Positions 28,912 through 39,347 of a DNA stretch of 64,000 nucleotides are shown here, in pieces. A program made the position numbers and the translations under genes. The DNA is from Terrisporobacter othiniensis (GTDB taxonomy: Bacteria; Bacillota; Clostridia; Peptostreptococcales; Peptostreptococcaceae). Under the pieces are notes generated by a model. The model did no database searches and was not told the DNA's origin. It was given only the letters and a program-made list of their open reading frames with translations. The stretch is taken from contig NZ_JWHR01000161.1 in assembly GCF_000808015.1 (NCBI RefSeq), positions 20,157 to 84,156 of the forward strand, given 5' to 3'. How positions within the stretch are numbered: the stretch's first letter is position 1; the number at the start of each line of letters is the position of its first letter.

Positions 28912-29520
28912 TTATTTACTAAGTAATTTTTCCATTTTCTTAAACAGCAGCAATGTAACTATTGTCATTAGACCAGCTTTTACTATATTAAATGGTGCAA
29001 TCATCCATATTACAAAAGTAAATAAATCTGTGACTCTTGGATTTATTACTGTACCCATTTGTACTATTTGTTCTAATGGCATACCATATACTGTTGCATA
29101 TAAAGGCATCATTATATAATAGTTCACTATACATCCCACAATAGTCATTGCTATTATACCTATTAATCCTCCGAATAATACACCTTTTGTACTTTTAAAT
29201 TTTCTATAAAATAGACATATCATTAATACATAAGATCCACCTATTACTACATTTGCAAATTCTCCCACTCCTCCAGTAGTACTAGCTGTTATTCCTTGAA
29301 GAAAATTTTTAACTACAACTATTACAAGTCCTGCCATTGGACCTAAAGACATCCCACCAAATATTGCTGGTATATCCGATACATCTATTTTTAGAAATGA
29401 TGGGAATATGGGCAAGGGTACTGATATAAACATAAGAACATAAGCTATTGCTGATAAAATACCAACCTTTGCTATAGTTTTAGTAGATGATAACCCTGGT
29501 TTTCTAGCTGCATTTTGCAT
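28912..29520 (-). CDS. ribU: Riboflavin ECF transporter substrate-binding subunit RibU
   Basis: A 202-residue membrane S component with about six hydrophobic segments (the first at about residues 18-38). SAIAYVLMFISVPLPIFPSFLKIDVSDIPA (quoted in parts: SVPLPIFPSFLKIDVSDIPA) and GGMSLGPMAGLVIVVVKN are typical of RibU. It would work with a shared EcfA-A'-T module encoded elsewhere to import riboflavin. The FMN riboswitch and terminator immediately upstream confirm the substrate. It is monocistronic. Confidence 0.96.
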   Translation of the reverse strand: MQNAARKPGLSSTKTIAKVGILSAIAYVLMFISVPLPIFPSFLKIDVSDIPAIFGGMSLGPMAGLVIVVVKNFLQGITASTTGGVGEFANVVIGGSYVLMICLFYRKFKSTKGVLFGGLIGIIAMTIVGCIVNYYIMMPLYATVYGMPLEQIVQMGTVINPRVTDLFTFVIWMIAPFNIVKAGLMTIVTLLLFKKMEKLLSK

Positions 29521-29564
29521 AATATAACCTCCAATTTTAAATATTTTCTTGAAATTAAAAAAAC

Positions 29565-29591
29565 TCGAAGAATTAAAACCTTCGAGTCTTA
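29565..29591 (-). terminator. FMN-riboswitch-controlled terminator
   Basis: Minus-strand AAGACTCGAAGG pairs with CTTCGAGTTTTTTT (9-10 bp plus T-run), between the aptamer and ribU. Confidence 0.9.
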
Positions 29592-29629
29592 TGAATATTC
29601 AAAATGGATTATGGTATATATCATAATTC

Positions 29630-29746
29630 TCTTCTCTCATCCAGACTGTACTGTCGGCTTTGGAATCTCACCAAATCATGCTACCTAAGTAGCTCGCGGG
29701 CTATAACCGCCGGTAGGGAATTTCACCCTGCCCCGAAGATCTTCTG
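29630..29746 (-). promoter_or_regulatory. FMN riboswitch (RFN element)
   Basis: The minus strand carries the RFN landmarks in order: ATCTTCGGGGCAGGGTGAAA, TTCCCTACCGGCGGTTA, AGCCCGCGAGC, GATTTGGTGAGATTCCAAA, GCCGACAGT and ACAGTCTGGATGAGAGAAG. FMN binding should trigger the terminator downstream and shut off riboflavin uptake. Confidence 0.98.
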
Positions 29747-29773
29747 TTTTTTTAATTTCTCACTTATATTATT

Positions 29774-29802
29774 ATAATAATTAAATGAATTCATTATGTC
29801 AA
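29774..29802 (-). promoter_or_regulatory. ribU promoter
   Basis: Minus-strand TTGACA, 17-base spacer, TATTAT, about 27 bases before the RFN element. Confidence 0.75.
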
Positions 29803-29843
29803 CATAATATTTTAGACATCAAAATCCAAAGTATGACTTAAGT

Positions 29844-31010
29844 TTATTTATTTTTCTTATAAACTATTTTTCCATCTATTATTGTGTATAATACATTACT
29901 ATTTATTTCAAACGGATTATTGTCCCAAATAACTATATCTGCATCTTTTCCAACTTCAATAGATCCAACCTTATTATCTATTCCAAGCACTCTCGCTGGA
30001 TTTATTGTTATAGCTTCCAACGCTTTTTCTGCTTTCATTCCATGCTTTATTGCTATCCCTGCACATATAGGAAGATATTGTATAGGGACAACTGGATGAT
30101 CTGTCATCAAACAAACTTCTAAACCTGCATTTGAAAGAATTCCTGCTGTTTCAAAAGTTAAGTTACGTAGCTCTATTTTAGATCTTTCTGAAAGTGAAGG
30201 TCCTACTATTACTGGATATCCTTCCTCAACCAATTCTTCTGATACTAAATGCCCTTCTGTACAATGATCTAAAGTCAACCTTAAATTGAACTCTTTCGCA
30301 ATTCTTATTGCTGTAAACATATCATCGGATCTATGAGCATGAGCTTTAAGAGGAATTTGCCTTTTTAGTACAGGTATTAAGCTTTCGTATTTAATATCAT
30401 ACTCTGGCTTACTTTCATCATCTTCTTCCAACTCGCATCTTTCAACTTCTTCTAGATACTCTTCTGCCTTTTTTAAATTTTCTCTAATTAAAGCCGCTAT
30501 AGCCATTCTTGTTTGTGGAGTTTTATCGTCACTACCATAAACACTCTTTGGATTTTCTCCAAAAGCAATTTTAGCTGCTACAGGATTTTTTATTACCATT
30601 TTATCAATAATTCTACCAAAAGTTTTTATAGCTATGCATTGTCCACCCATTACATTAGCACTACCAGGAGTTGTACAAACCGCTGTTATTCCACCTTGAA
30701 CTGCTTCTGTAAAGTTTCTATCCATTGGATTTATTCCATCAATAGGATTTAGATGAGGAGTCACAGGGTCTGTTTCTTCATTACCATCAGCTCCTTCAGC
30801 CCCCATACCATCTTCCCAAAGTCCTAAATGAGTATGTGCATCTATAAATCCTGGGAATACTAAGCATCCTTTAGCATCTATTATTTGAGCATCTAAAGGC
30901 GCTACTATCTCATTTCCTATTTCTACTATTTTTTTATTATCAATAAGAATATTACTATTTATTATTCCTTTAGTTACTGTATTTATTGTTCCATTTTTTA
31001 TGAATATCAC
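29844..31010 (-). CDS. Metal-dependent amidohydrolase (imidazolonepropionase-like)
   Basis: A 388-residue amidohydrolase-superfamily protein. The metal-binding HTHLG follows GFIDA at about residues 56-65; later metal ligands are in KAHAHRSDD and LDHCTEGH, and the C-terminal Asp is in LMTDHPV. The C-terminal composite domain ends GSIEVGKDADIVIWDNNP. Family members hydrolyse cyclic amides or peptides; the exact substrate is unknown. The start is GTG at 31010, 9 bases after GGAGG. It lies 16 bases after tex and is probably co-transcribed with it. Confidence 0.88.
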   Translation of the reverse strand: MIFIKNGTINTVTKGIINSNILIDNKKIVEIGNEIVAPLDAQIIDAKGCLVFPGFIDAHTHLGLWEDGMGAEGADGNEETDPVTPHLNPIDGINPMDRNFTEAVQGGITAVCTTPGSANVMGGQCIAIKTFGRIIDKMVIKNPVAAKIAFGENPKSVYGSDDKTPQTRMAIAALIRENLKKAEEYLEEVERCELEEDDESKPEYDIKYESLIPVLKRQIPLKAHAHRSDDMFTAIRIAKEFNLRLTLDHCTEGHLVSEELVEEGYPVIVGPSLSERSKIELRNLTFETAGILSNAGLEVCLMTDHPVVPIQYLPICAGIAIKHGMKAEKALEAITINPARVLGIDNKVGSIEVGKDADIVIWDNNPFEINSNVLYTIIDGKIVYKKNK

Positions 31011-31026
31011 TTATTCTCCTCCATTA

Positions 31027-33171
31027 TTAAAGCTTCATAGATAAAGCAACTCTTTGTTTATCTAAATCTATTCCAATTACTTTAACATCTACTATATCTC
31101 CAACAGAGCAAATTTCCATTGGGTCTTTTACAAATTTATTACTCATTTGTGATTTATGAACCAAACCATCATTTTTTATCCCTATGTCAACAAAAACACC
31201 AAAATCTACAACATTTCTAACTGTACCTTTTAATATCATACCTTCTTTTATATCTTCTATTTTTAATACATCCGTTCTAAGTATAGGTTTCATTCCATCT
31301 TCTTCTCTAGGGTCTCTACCTGGTTTCTTAATTTCTAAAATGATATCTCTTAAAGTAACTTCTCCAGTACCTAGATTTTCACTTAATTGTTTTAAACCTA
31401 TTTTTTCTACTCTTTCTTCTATATCAGATATATTTTTATTTTTTACATCATCCAAAGAATATCCCAATATATCTAACATTTTTTTGCAAGTATCATAGCT
31501 TTCAGGATGGACACCTGTATTATCCAATGGATTTTTACCGTCTTCTATTCTCATAAATCCAGCACATTGAACAAATGCTGAAGGTCCTAATCTCTTTACC
31601 TTTTTAAGTTCTGTTCTTGATTTAAAAGAACCATTTTCTTCTCTATAAGTAATTATATTTTTTGCTACAGCTTTGCTTATTCCAGCTATATGTTCTAAAA
31701 GTGAGTATGAAGCTGTATTTAAGTCTAGACCTACCTTATTTACAGAATCTTCTACTACGCCGTCTAAAACTTCTTTTAGTCTTTTTTTATTTAAATCATG
31801 CTGATATTGACCAACACCAATGCTTTCTGGATCTATTTTAACAAGTTCTGCAAGAGGATCTTGAAGTCTTCTACCTATAGATATAGCTCCCCTTATGGAA
31901 ACATTTATATCCGGATGTTCTTCAGCAGCAAGTTCAGATGCAGAATAAATCGATGCTCCAGCTTCATTTACTATAATATATTGAGTATCTACACCTAACT
32001 CTTTTATTAAATCAGATATTAGACCTTCTGATTCTCTAGAAGCAGTACCATTTCCTATCGCTATAACATCTATTTTATGTGTTTCTATTAATCTTTTTAA
32101 TGTTTTCTTAGTTTGCTCTACTTTACCCTGTGGTTTGTGTGGATATACTATAGCTTCATCTAAGAATTTTCCACTTGCATCAACTACAGCTATCTTACAT
32201 CCATTTACATAGCCAGGATCAAATCCCATAACTACCTTTCCTTTTAAAGGTGGCTGTAATAAAAGATTTTTTATATTTTCTCCAAATACATTGATTGCTC
32301 TTTCTTGAGCTAACTCAGTTAAATGATTTCTAACTTCTCTTTCTATGGATGGGAAAATTAATCTTTTATAAGCATCTTCTATGGCTGCAACTAATTTTTC
32401 TTTATTCTTAAAGTTATTTTTATTAACATATTGGTTTTCTATATATTTTAAAATTCTCTCATTATCTATTTCTAGCTTAACTTTTAAGAACTCTTCTTTT
32501 TCTCCTCTGTTTATTGCTAGAACCCTGTGAGAGGCCATATTACTTACTCTCTCACTAAAGTCATAATACATATCATAAACAGATTTTTCATCCTTAGCAT
32601 TTTTTGTTACTATAACCCCATATTTTAAAGCATTTTCTCTTATATACTTTCTTATTTCTGCATTATCAGAAATTATTTCTGCAATTATATCGTTAGCACC
32701 TTTAAGTGCATCTTCTACAGATAAAACTTTTTTGTCTTCATCTATAAACTTTTCAGCCTCATAATCTATATCAACTATATTTTTTTCTAAAATTAATAAA
32801 GCCAAGTCTTCTAATCCTTTTTCCTTAGCTATTGTTGCTCTTGTTCTCTTTTTTTGTTTAAAAGGAGCATATATATCTTCAACCTCTTGTAAAGTATTCG
32901 CTTTTACTAAGCTTTTTAGGATTTCTTCTGTAAGTTTTCCTTGTTCTTCTATGATTCTTTTTACATCTTCTTTTCTAGATTGTAAATTTCTTAAATAAGT
33001 TAATCTATCGTTAAACTGTCTTAAGATAACATCACTCATTTCTCCTGTTATCTCTTTTCTGTACCTAGCAATGAAAGGTATTGTATTTCCTTCATCTATA
33101 AGTTTAATAGTATTTTCAATCTGTTCATCTCTTAGATTAAACTCTGATTTTAAAATTTGATTAATATTCAA
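31027..33171 (-). CDS. tex: Tex-family RNA-binding transcription accessory protein
   Basis: A 714-residue nucleic-acid-binding protein. The N-terminal Tex helical domain is followed by a YqgF-like RNase H fold (MGFDPGYVNGCKIAVVD at about residue 325), helix-hairpin-helix repeats (SLLEHIAGISKAVAKNII and FKSRTELKKVKRLGP), and a C-terminal S1 domain (GMILKGTVRNVVDFGVFVDIG). Roles described in other bacteria include transcription and RNA quality control. The start is TTG at 33171, six bases after AAGAAGG. It lies just after the prfB terminator. Confidence 0.94.
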   Translation of the reverse strand: MNINQILKSEFNLRDEQIENTIKLIDEGNTIPFIARYRKEITGEMSDVILRQFNDRLTYLRNLQSRKEDVKRIIEEQGKLTEEILKSLVKANTLQEVEDIYAPFKQKKRTRATIAKEKGLEDLALLILEKNIVDIDYEAEKFIDEDKKVLSVEDALKGANDIIAEIISDNAEIRKYIRENALKYGVIVTKNAKDEKSVYDMYYDFSERVSNMASHRVLAINRGEKEEFLKVKLEIDNERILKYIENQYVNKNNFKNKEKLVAAIEDAYKRLIFPSIEREVRNHLTELAQERAINVFGENIKNLLLQPPLKGKVVMGFDPGYVNGCKIAVVDASGKFLDEAIVYPHKPQGKVEQTKKTLKRLIETHKIDVIAIGNGTASRESEGLISDLIKELGVDTQYIIVNEAGASIYSASELAAEEHPDINVSIRGAISIGRRLQDPLAELVKIDPESIGVGQYQHDLNKKRLKEVLDGVVEDSVNKVGLDLNTASYSLLEHIAGISKAVAKNIITYREENGSFKSRTELKKVKRLGPSAFVQCAGFMRIEDGKNPLDNTGVHPESYDTCKKMLDILGYSLDDVKNKNISDIEERVEKIGLKQLSENLGTGEVTLRDIILEIKKPGRDPREEDGMKPILRTDVLKIEDIKEGMILKGTVRNVVDFGVFVDIGIKNDGLVHKSQMSNKFVKDPMEICSVGDIVDVKVIGIDLDKQRVALSMKL

Positions 33172-33190
33172 TTTGAACCTTCTTTCTAAA

Positions 33191-33223
33191 AATAAGGCTT
33201 AAGAATATTATCATTCTCAAGCC
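33191..33223 (-). terminator. Terminator of prfB
   Basis: Minus-strand GGCTTGAGAAT pairs with ATTCTTAAGCC with one mismatch, then TTATTTTTA. Confidence 0.8.
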
Positions 33224-33234
33224 CTATGTTTTAA

Positions 33235-34345
33235 TTATTTATTAATTTTGTTCATTTTTAAATACTCATTTATAAATAAATCTATATTTCCATCTAGTAC
33301 ACTATCCACATTGCCCACTTCGCAGTTTGTTCTGTGATCTTTTACTAATTTATAGGGTTGAAAAACATAGGATCTTATTTGGCTTCCCCAAGTAATTTGA
33401 GAATATTTACCTTGTATATCTTCTATTCTTTCTTTTTGTTCTAATTCTTTAAGGTGAATTAATTTCCCTTTTAGCATTTTCATAGCTGTCTCTCTGTTCA
33501 TTAGCTGAGATCTTTCATTTTGACACTGAACAATTACTCCTGTAGGTATATGAGTTATCCTAACTGCAGAATCTGTAGTATTTACATGCTGACCTCCGGC
33601 ACCAGAAGCTCTATAAGTATCAATTTTTAAATCTGATGGATTTAATTCAATATCAATATCATCATCCAATTCTGGAGTAATATCCACTGAAACAAAAGAT
33701 GTATGTCTTTTTCCAGATGTATCATAAGGCGATATCCTTACAATTCTGTGAACACCTTTTTCACTTTTTAAATATCCATAAGCATTTAAACCTTCTATCA
33801 ATAAGGTTACACTTTTAATTCCCGCCTCAGTATCTGGTAAGTAATCTAAAGTTTTAACTTTAAATCCTTTGTTATTTGCATATCTTGTGTACATTCTAAG
33901 AAGAATTTGTGCACAATCTTGAGCATCTAACCCACCAGTACCTGCATTAATAGATAATATGGCATTATTTGAATCATATTCTCCATTTAAAAGAGTCTTT
34001 ATTCTTACCTTATCTAATTCATTTTGAATACTTTGGATAGATGATTCTATTTCTTTTTCAATAGAATCATCATCCTCTTCCATTGCCATCTCTAGCAATA
34101 TCTCTATTTCTTCCAGTCCATTTTGTAAACTTTCATATTCTTCTATAGTATCTTTTAAAGATTTATTTTTTTGTAATATTTTCTGAGCTCTTTCATTATC
34201 ATTCCAAAACTCTTGCTTTGATATTTCATTCTCTAACGACTCAACTTCTTTATTCAAACCATCTATGTCAAAGAGAAACCCTCAAATCTTTTAAATTTGA
34301 AGACATTTGTTGTAATTCTTGTCTATATTCTTGTTCATTTAGCAT
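33235..34345 (-). CDS. prfB: Peptide chain release factor 2 with programmed +1 frameshift
   Basis: RF2 terminates translation at UGA and UAA. The ATG is at 34345 (after GGAGGG). Frame 0 runs 25 codons to an in-frame TGA at 34268-34270. The site is AGG GTT TCT CTT TGA C; slipping +1 on CTT gives a GAC codon starting at 34269 and continues in the long frame to 33235, for about 369 residues. This is the classical RF2 autoregulatory frameshift. The peptidyl-release motif GAGGQHV is intact. The stop-recognition tripeptide, SPF in E. coli RF2, reads SPY here (RISPYDTSGKRHTSF). It is 14 bases downstream of secA and probably co-transcribed. Confidence 0.96.
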
Positions 34346-34359
34346 TGGAACCCTCCATA

Positions 34360-37089
34360 CTATTTTCCGCAACAATGTTTGAACTTTTTACCACTTCCAC
34401 AAGGGCAAGGTTCATTTCTTCCTACAGTTTTTTCTTTAACTACAGGAGATTTATCAGCTAAATCGCTTGGTGATGCTAATTTATCAACATCTACAACTGA
34501 TTTTCTTTCTTTTGGTTGTTGCTCTATAGTTATATTGAATAAATATCTTACTGTATCTTCTTGAATATGCTTAACCATATCATCAAACATATCAAAACCT
34601 TCCATTTTGTATGCTATAACTGGATCTTGTTGTCCTAAAGCACGAAGACCTATACCTTGACGTAATTGATCCATTGCATCTATATGATCTATCCAGTGAT
34701 TATCAACACATTGAAGAAGTATAATTCTTTCTACTTCTCTCATTCTTTCAGAACCTATTAGCTCTTCTTTTTCTCTATATATATCATGAGCTATTTCATA
34801 AATTTTATCGCTTAGTTCTTGTGTATTTAATTCTTCTAGCCCTTCTACTTCTAAACTATCCGTTGGCATAAATAATCCATATAGATATGATTTTAAGTTT
34901 TCTAATTCTATACCCTTGTCTCCTACATAAGCAGTAACTGAAGAGTTAATAATTTCTTTTATCATACCTTGAACTTGCTCATTTATATCTTCGCCCTCTA
35001 AAACTCTTCCTCTTTCATCATATATAACTTGTCTTTGTTTATTCATAACATCGTCATATTGTAGTACGTGCTTTCTTATACCGAAGTTTCTTCCTTCAAC
35101 TTTCTTTTGAGCATTTTCTATAGATCTAGTTAGCATTTTATGTTCAACTGGCATATCTTCTTCTAATCCAATTTTTTCTACTACACCTTGTATTCTTTCA
35201 CTTCCAAATAATCTCATAAGTTCATCGTCTAATCCAATATAGAATCTTGAACTACCTGGATCACCTTGACGTCCAGAACGTCCTCTTAACTGGTTATCTA
35301 TTCTTCTAGATTCGTGTCTTTCTGTACCTATGATTGCTAAACCACCAGCTTCTCTAACTGCTTCTTGCTCTTTTTTAGCTTGTTCTTTATATTTTTCATA
35401 TAAATCATCAAATGTATGCTTAGCTTTTGCTAATTCTTCATTTTCTGCTAATTCACTTTCTTCTATATGAGTATCTACTCTTTTTATCGCAGATTCAGTA
35501 AATCCTTGTCTCTTTAGTTCTTTTTTAGTTAAGAATAGAGGGTTACCACCTAACATAATGTCAGTTCCACGACCAGCCATGTTAGTCGCTATAGTTACAG
35601 CACCTAGTCTACCAGCTTGAGCAACTATTTCAGCTTCTTTTTCATGGTTTTTAGCATTTAATACCTCGTGCTTTATTCCTCTTTTCTTAAGAATTTGAGC
35701 TAATTTTTCTGATTTATCTATTGATACTGTACCAACTAGTACTGGTTGTTGTTTTTTATTTCTCTCTAATATTTCATCTGCTATTGCATTAAATTTACCA
35801 TTTTCGTTTTTGTAAACTACATCTGGTAAATCTTCTCTTTGCACTGGCTTATTTGTAGGAATTACAACAACATCCATTTTGTATATTGATTTAAATTCTT
35901 CTTCTTCTGTTTTTGCTGTACCAGTCATACCAGAAAGTTTCTTATACATTCTAAAGAAGTTTTGGAATGTTATAGTTGCAAGAGTTTTAGATTCTCTTTG
36001 CACATGTAATCCTTCTTTAGCTTCTATTGCTTGATGTAAACCTTCTGAATATCTTCTACCAAACATTAAACGTCCAGTAAATTCATCAACTATTATAATT
36101 TCGCCATCTTTAACTACATAATCTACGTCTTTTTTCATTATGGCATGTGCTTTTAATGCTTGAGTTATATGGTGATATAGTTCCGTATGCTCTATATCAG
36201 TTATATTTTCAACATTAAAGTAAATTTCTGCTTTCTTTATACCTGATTCAGTTAAAGATGCAGCTTTTTGTTTTTCATCTATATCATAATCTCCGTCTGA
36301 GAAATGTGATTCTTTTTCTTCTTTAGTTTTTTCTTGTTCTGTTTTACTTGGAGCTTTTAATGTTAATACAAATGTATTTGCATCTGTATATAAATGTGTA
36401 GATTTATCCCCAGGTCCAGATATTATAAGAGGAGTTCTAGCTTCATCTATTAATATAGAGTCAACCTCATCCACTATTGCATAGTTTAATTCTCTTTGAA
36501 CTCTTTGTTCTTTATGAATAACCATGTTATCCTTTAAATAATCGAATCCGTACTCATTATTAGTTCCGTATGTAATATCACAATTATATTGTTCTCTTCT
36601 TACTTCTGGAGTTTGTCCATGAACTATAACACCTACGCTAAGCCCTAAAAATTCATAAACTTTACCCATATCTTCTTTATCACGTTTTGCTAAGTAGTCA
36701 TTTACTGTAACAACGTGCACACCTTTACCTTCAAGGGCATTTAAATACACTGGTGCTGCAGCAACTAAAGTTTTACCTTCACCAGTTTTCATTTCCGCTA
36801 TTCTCCCTTGATGAAGTACCATACCACCTATAAGCTGAACATCATATTGTCTAAGTCCTAAAACTCTTTTAGATGCTTCTCTTACTACTGCAAAAGCTTC
36901 TGGTAATATATCGTCTAGTGTTTCACCATTTGATAATCTTTCTTTAAATTCATTTGTCATATTTTTAAGTTCTTTGTCTCTCATAGACTCGAACCTTGAT
37001 TCCATCTCATCGATTTTTTCAGCAATCTTTTGGAAATTTTTTAATTCTTTTTTATCAGCCATGTTAAATAAACTATCTAAAAAACCCAT
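34360..37089 (-). CDS. secA: Preprotein translocase ATPase SecA
   Basis: A 909-residue motor that drives proteins through SecYEG. Walker A GEGKTLVA (within [20 protein letters not shown], about residue 103), [13 protein letters not shown], the preprotein cross-linking domain, MAGRGTDI and [13 protein letters not shown] of the second helicase domain, and the C-terminal zinc motif [14 protein letters not shown] are all present. I use ATG 37089 (MGFLDSLFN), which has GAGGAG 10 bases upstream; the first ATG at 37098 has only two bases of spacing. An insert rich in charged residues near 255-275 is a minor lineage feature. Confidence 0.97.
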   Translation of the reverse strand: MGFLDSLFNMADKKELKNFQKIAEKIDEMESRFESMRDKELKNMTNEFKERLSNGETLDDILPEAFAVVREASKRVLGLRQYDVQLIGGMVLHQGRIAEMKTGEGKTLVAAAPVYLNALEGKGVHVVTVNDYLAKRDKEDMGKVYEFLGLSVGVIVHGQTPEVRREQYNCDITYGTNNEYGFDYLKDNMVIHKEQRVQRELNYAIVDEVDSILIDEARTPLIISGPGDKSTHLYTDANTFVLTLKAPSKTEQEKTKEEKESHFSDGDYDIDEKQKAASLTESGIKKAEIYFNVENITDIEHTELYHHITQALKAHAIMKKDVDYVVKDGEIIIVDEFTGRLMFGRRYSEGLHQAIEAKEGLHVQRESKTLATITFQNFFRMYKKLSGMTGTAKTEEEEFKSIYKMDVVVIPTNKPVQREDLPDVVYKNENGKFNAIADEILERNKKQQPVLVGTVSIDKSEKLAQILKKRGIKHEVLNAKNHEKEAEIVAQAGRLGAVTIATNMAGRGTDIMLGGNPLFLTKKELKRQGFTESAIKRVDTHIEESELAENEELAKAKHTFDDLYEKYKEQAKKEQEAVREAGGLAIIGTERHESRRIDNQLRGRSGRQGDPGSSRFYIGLDDELMRLFGSERIQGVVEKIGLEEDMPVEHKMLTRSIENAQKKVEGRNFGIRKHVLQYDDVMNKQRQVIYDERGRVLEGEDINEQVQGMIKEIINSSVTAYVGDKGIELENLKSYLYGLFMPTDSLEVEGLEELNTQELSDKIYEIAHDIYREKEELIGSERMREVERIILLQCVDNHWIDHIDAMDQLRQGIGLRALGQQDPVIAYKMEGFDMFDDMVKHIQEDTVRYLFNITIEQQPKERKSVVDVDKLASPSDLADKSPVVKEKTVGRNEPCPCGSGKKFKHCCGK

Positions 37090-37227
37090 TCTATGCATCT
37101 CTCCTCATTGTATTATTATACTATTATACATTTTAACATAAAAAGTCATGATTTAATATTAAATATTAACTTAATTATGTATAATCATACTTTATTATTA
37201 TAGTTTTAACCACTCTTAAATATTTAT

Positions 37228-38580
37228 TTAAAATTCATCATCTTTTGATGGTGCTATATATTCATAAGCCTGGTCATGGCTTAGTTTTTCAACACTTTCT
37301 AGCTTTCTATTAATCTGTCTAGTTCTAGTTCCTACTAATTTATCTATTTCTGAACTAGCTTGGTTTAATTTACTTTGTGCAGCATTTAATACTGTTTCAA
37401 ATTTAGAAAACTCGGTTTTAACCGCGCCTAAAACTTTCCATACTTCACTAGAATGTCTTTCTATTGCTAAAGTCTTGAATCCCATTTGTAAACTATTTAA
37501 AAGGGCTATTAAAGTTGTTGGTCCTGTTATATTAATTTTAAAATCTCTTTGTAAATCTTCTACCAACTGCTGACGTTTAATAACTTCTGCATATAAACCT
37601 TCTGTTGGTAAAAATAAAATTCCAAAATCTGTTGTATTTGGTGGATCTATGTACTTATCTCTAATGTCTTTAGCTGATTTTTTGATAAATCTTTCTAATT
37701 CCTTCGATGCACTATCTATTGATTTTTGACTTCCTTCGTCATAAGCATCTATTAATTTATTATATATATCCAAAGGAAACTTTGCATCTAGAGGTAAATA
37801 TATAGTATCCTTTATTTCATCTTTACCTGGAAGCTTTATTGCAAATTCTACAGTTTCTCTGGACCCTTTTTTCGTAATAATATTTTGGGCATATTGTTCT
37901 GGCGCTAAGAATTGTTCTAATATGCGTTCTAACTGAATTTCTCCCAAAACACCTCTTGTTTTAACATTAGAAAGTACTTTTTTTAAATCTCCAACTCCTG
38001 TTGCTAAAGTTTGCATTTCTCCTAATCCTTTATAGACTTGTTCCAATCTATCATTAACCATCTTAAATGATTCACCTAGTCTTTTTTCTAAAGTACTTTG
38101 TAACTTTTCATCTACTGTTATTCTCATCTTTTCCAGATTATTTTCTGTTGATTTAGTTAATCCTGTAAATTTTTCTTCTGTGACCTTGGTTAATTGGCTT
38201 AACTTTTCATTTTGTAACTGAGCAAGATTGTCCAAACTCTTCATCATATTTTCATTAAAAGAATTCAATGTATTCTCTAAACTCTTAGAATTTATATCAA
38301 ATTGATTTTGCTGAAGTGTAGATAGATTCATAATATGTCTTGATATAGATGATGTCAAACTATCTATAGAAACTTTCATTTCTTGTCTATTTTCTTGTTC
38401 ATTCCTTCTTGATTCTTCTCTATTTGTATAAAATTCTTGTCTAAATGATTTTTCCATACTATCGAACTTCTTTTCCATATCTTCACTAAGTTTGTCTATA
38501 TTTATATCCTTAGCTCTTGTACATACGAAGATATTTATGATTAAAAGCACTATTACTATAATAAGTAATATTTCTGTCAA
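37228..38580 (-). CDS. rmuC: RmuC-family DNA recombination-limiting protein
   Basis: A 450-residue protein with one N-terminal membrane segment (about residues 3-21), a long coiled coil (about 30-190, rich in Gln, Asn and Glu heptads) and a C-terminal RmuC nuclease-like core (SNVKTRGVLGEIQLERILEQ, PLDAKFPLDIYNKLIDA, DFGILFLPTEGLYAEV). E. coli RmuC limits inverted-repeat recombination. The start is TTG at 38580 after AAGGAGC; no closer ATG fits. It stands alone between secA and hpf. Confidence 0.92.
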   Translation of the reverse strand: MTEILLIIVIVLLIINIFVCTRAKDINIDKLSEDMEKKFDSMEKSFRQEFYTNREESRRNEQENRQEMKVSIDSLTSSISRHIMNLSTLQQNQFDINSKSLENTLNSFNENMMKSLDNLAQLQNEKLSQLTKVTEEKFTGLTKSTENNLEKMRITVDEKLQSTLEKRLGESFKMVNDRLEQVYKGLGEMQTLATGVGDLKKVLSNVKTRGVLGEIQLERILEQFLAPEQYAQNIITKKGSRETVEFAIKLPGKDEIKDTIYLPLDAKFPLDIYNKLIDAYDEGSQKSIDSASKELERFIKKSAKDIRDKYIDPPNTTDFGILFLPTEGLYAEVIKRQQLVEDLQRDFKINITGPTTLIALLNSLQMGFKTLAIERHSSEVWKVLGAVKTEFSKFETVLNAAQSKLNQASSEIDKLVGTRTRQINRKLESVEKLSHDQAYEYIAPSKDDEF

Positions 38581-38748
38581 AATATCAGCTCCTTTTCTTC
38601 CCCTATATTATAGACCTTCATATTTGTTAAATTTTTCATATTACATTTTATATAATAACAAAATATAGTTATTTACTCAATAATCTGCATATTAATAGTA
38701 TAAACCTTTATTTATTTTTCAAAACTTAAATATATAATTTCTTAGCAC

Positions 38749-38783
38749 TTAAAAAGGCTATCGATAAAATTATCGATAGCCTT
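38749..38783 (-). terminator. Terminator of hpf
   Basis: Perfect 14-bp stem AAGGCTATCGATAA/TTATCGATAGCCTT, followed on the minus strand by TTTTAAG. Confidence 0.85.
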
Positions 38784-38807
38784 GAATATTTTTAATAATT
38801 AATTATC

Positions 38808-39347
38808 TTATTCATGCTCTATTAATCCATATCCACCATCTTCACGTTTATATACTATAGATATTTCATCACTATCTATATTTCTAAACATATAGAATCC
38901 ATGCTCTATTAATTCCATTTGTAATACTGCCTCTTCTGGACTCATTGGCTTCATATCAAACTTTTTACGTCTTTCTATTACTATATCTAAGCTTTCATCA
39001 TCATATTCTTCTATTCCTTCATCCATTTGGAATCTAATACTTTCACCCTTAGATTGATGTTTATCTTGTAGTTTATTTTTATATCTTCTTATTTGCTTTT
39101 TAAGCTTATCATAAACAACATCAATAGCAGCATATAAATTTTCTTCACTATCTTCTGCTCTAATTATCGGTCCACTTATAGGGATAATTGTTACTTCTAT
39201 TTTTTGAGTTGCTTTTTTTGCACTTACAGTTACTTTTACTTCAGTTTCTGGATTAAGATAACGTTCTAACTTACCTAACTTGTCTTCTATTGCAGTTTTG
39301 ATTCCATCTGTAAGCTCTAATTTTTTTCCTGATATTATTACTTTCAT
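38808..39347 (-). CDS. hpf: Ribosome hibernation-promoting factor, long form
   Basis: A 179-residue protein that pairs ribosomes into inactive 100S dimers in stationary phase. The N-terminal HPF/YfiA domain (about residues 1-100) contains VTVSAKKATQKIEVTII and the basic helix KLKKQIRRYKNKLQD; a linker leads to the C-terminal dimerisation domain KFDMKPMSPEEAVLQMELIEHGFYMF (quoted in parts: MSPEEAVLQMELIEHGFYMF). I start at ATG 39347 (MKVIISG), 8 bases after GGGAG; the upstream in-frame GTG at 39365 lacks a site. A raiA-type RNA is encoded upstream. Confidence 0.95.
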   Translation of the reverse strand: MKVIISGKKLELTDGIKTAIEDKLGKLERYLNPETEVKVTVSAKKATQKIEVTIIPISGPIIRAEDSEENLYAAIDVVYDKLKKQIRRYKNKLQDKHQSKGESIRFQMDEGIEEYDDESLDIVIERRKKFDMKPMSPEEAVLQMELIEHGFYMFRNIDSDEISIVYKREDGGYGLIEHE

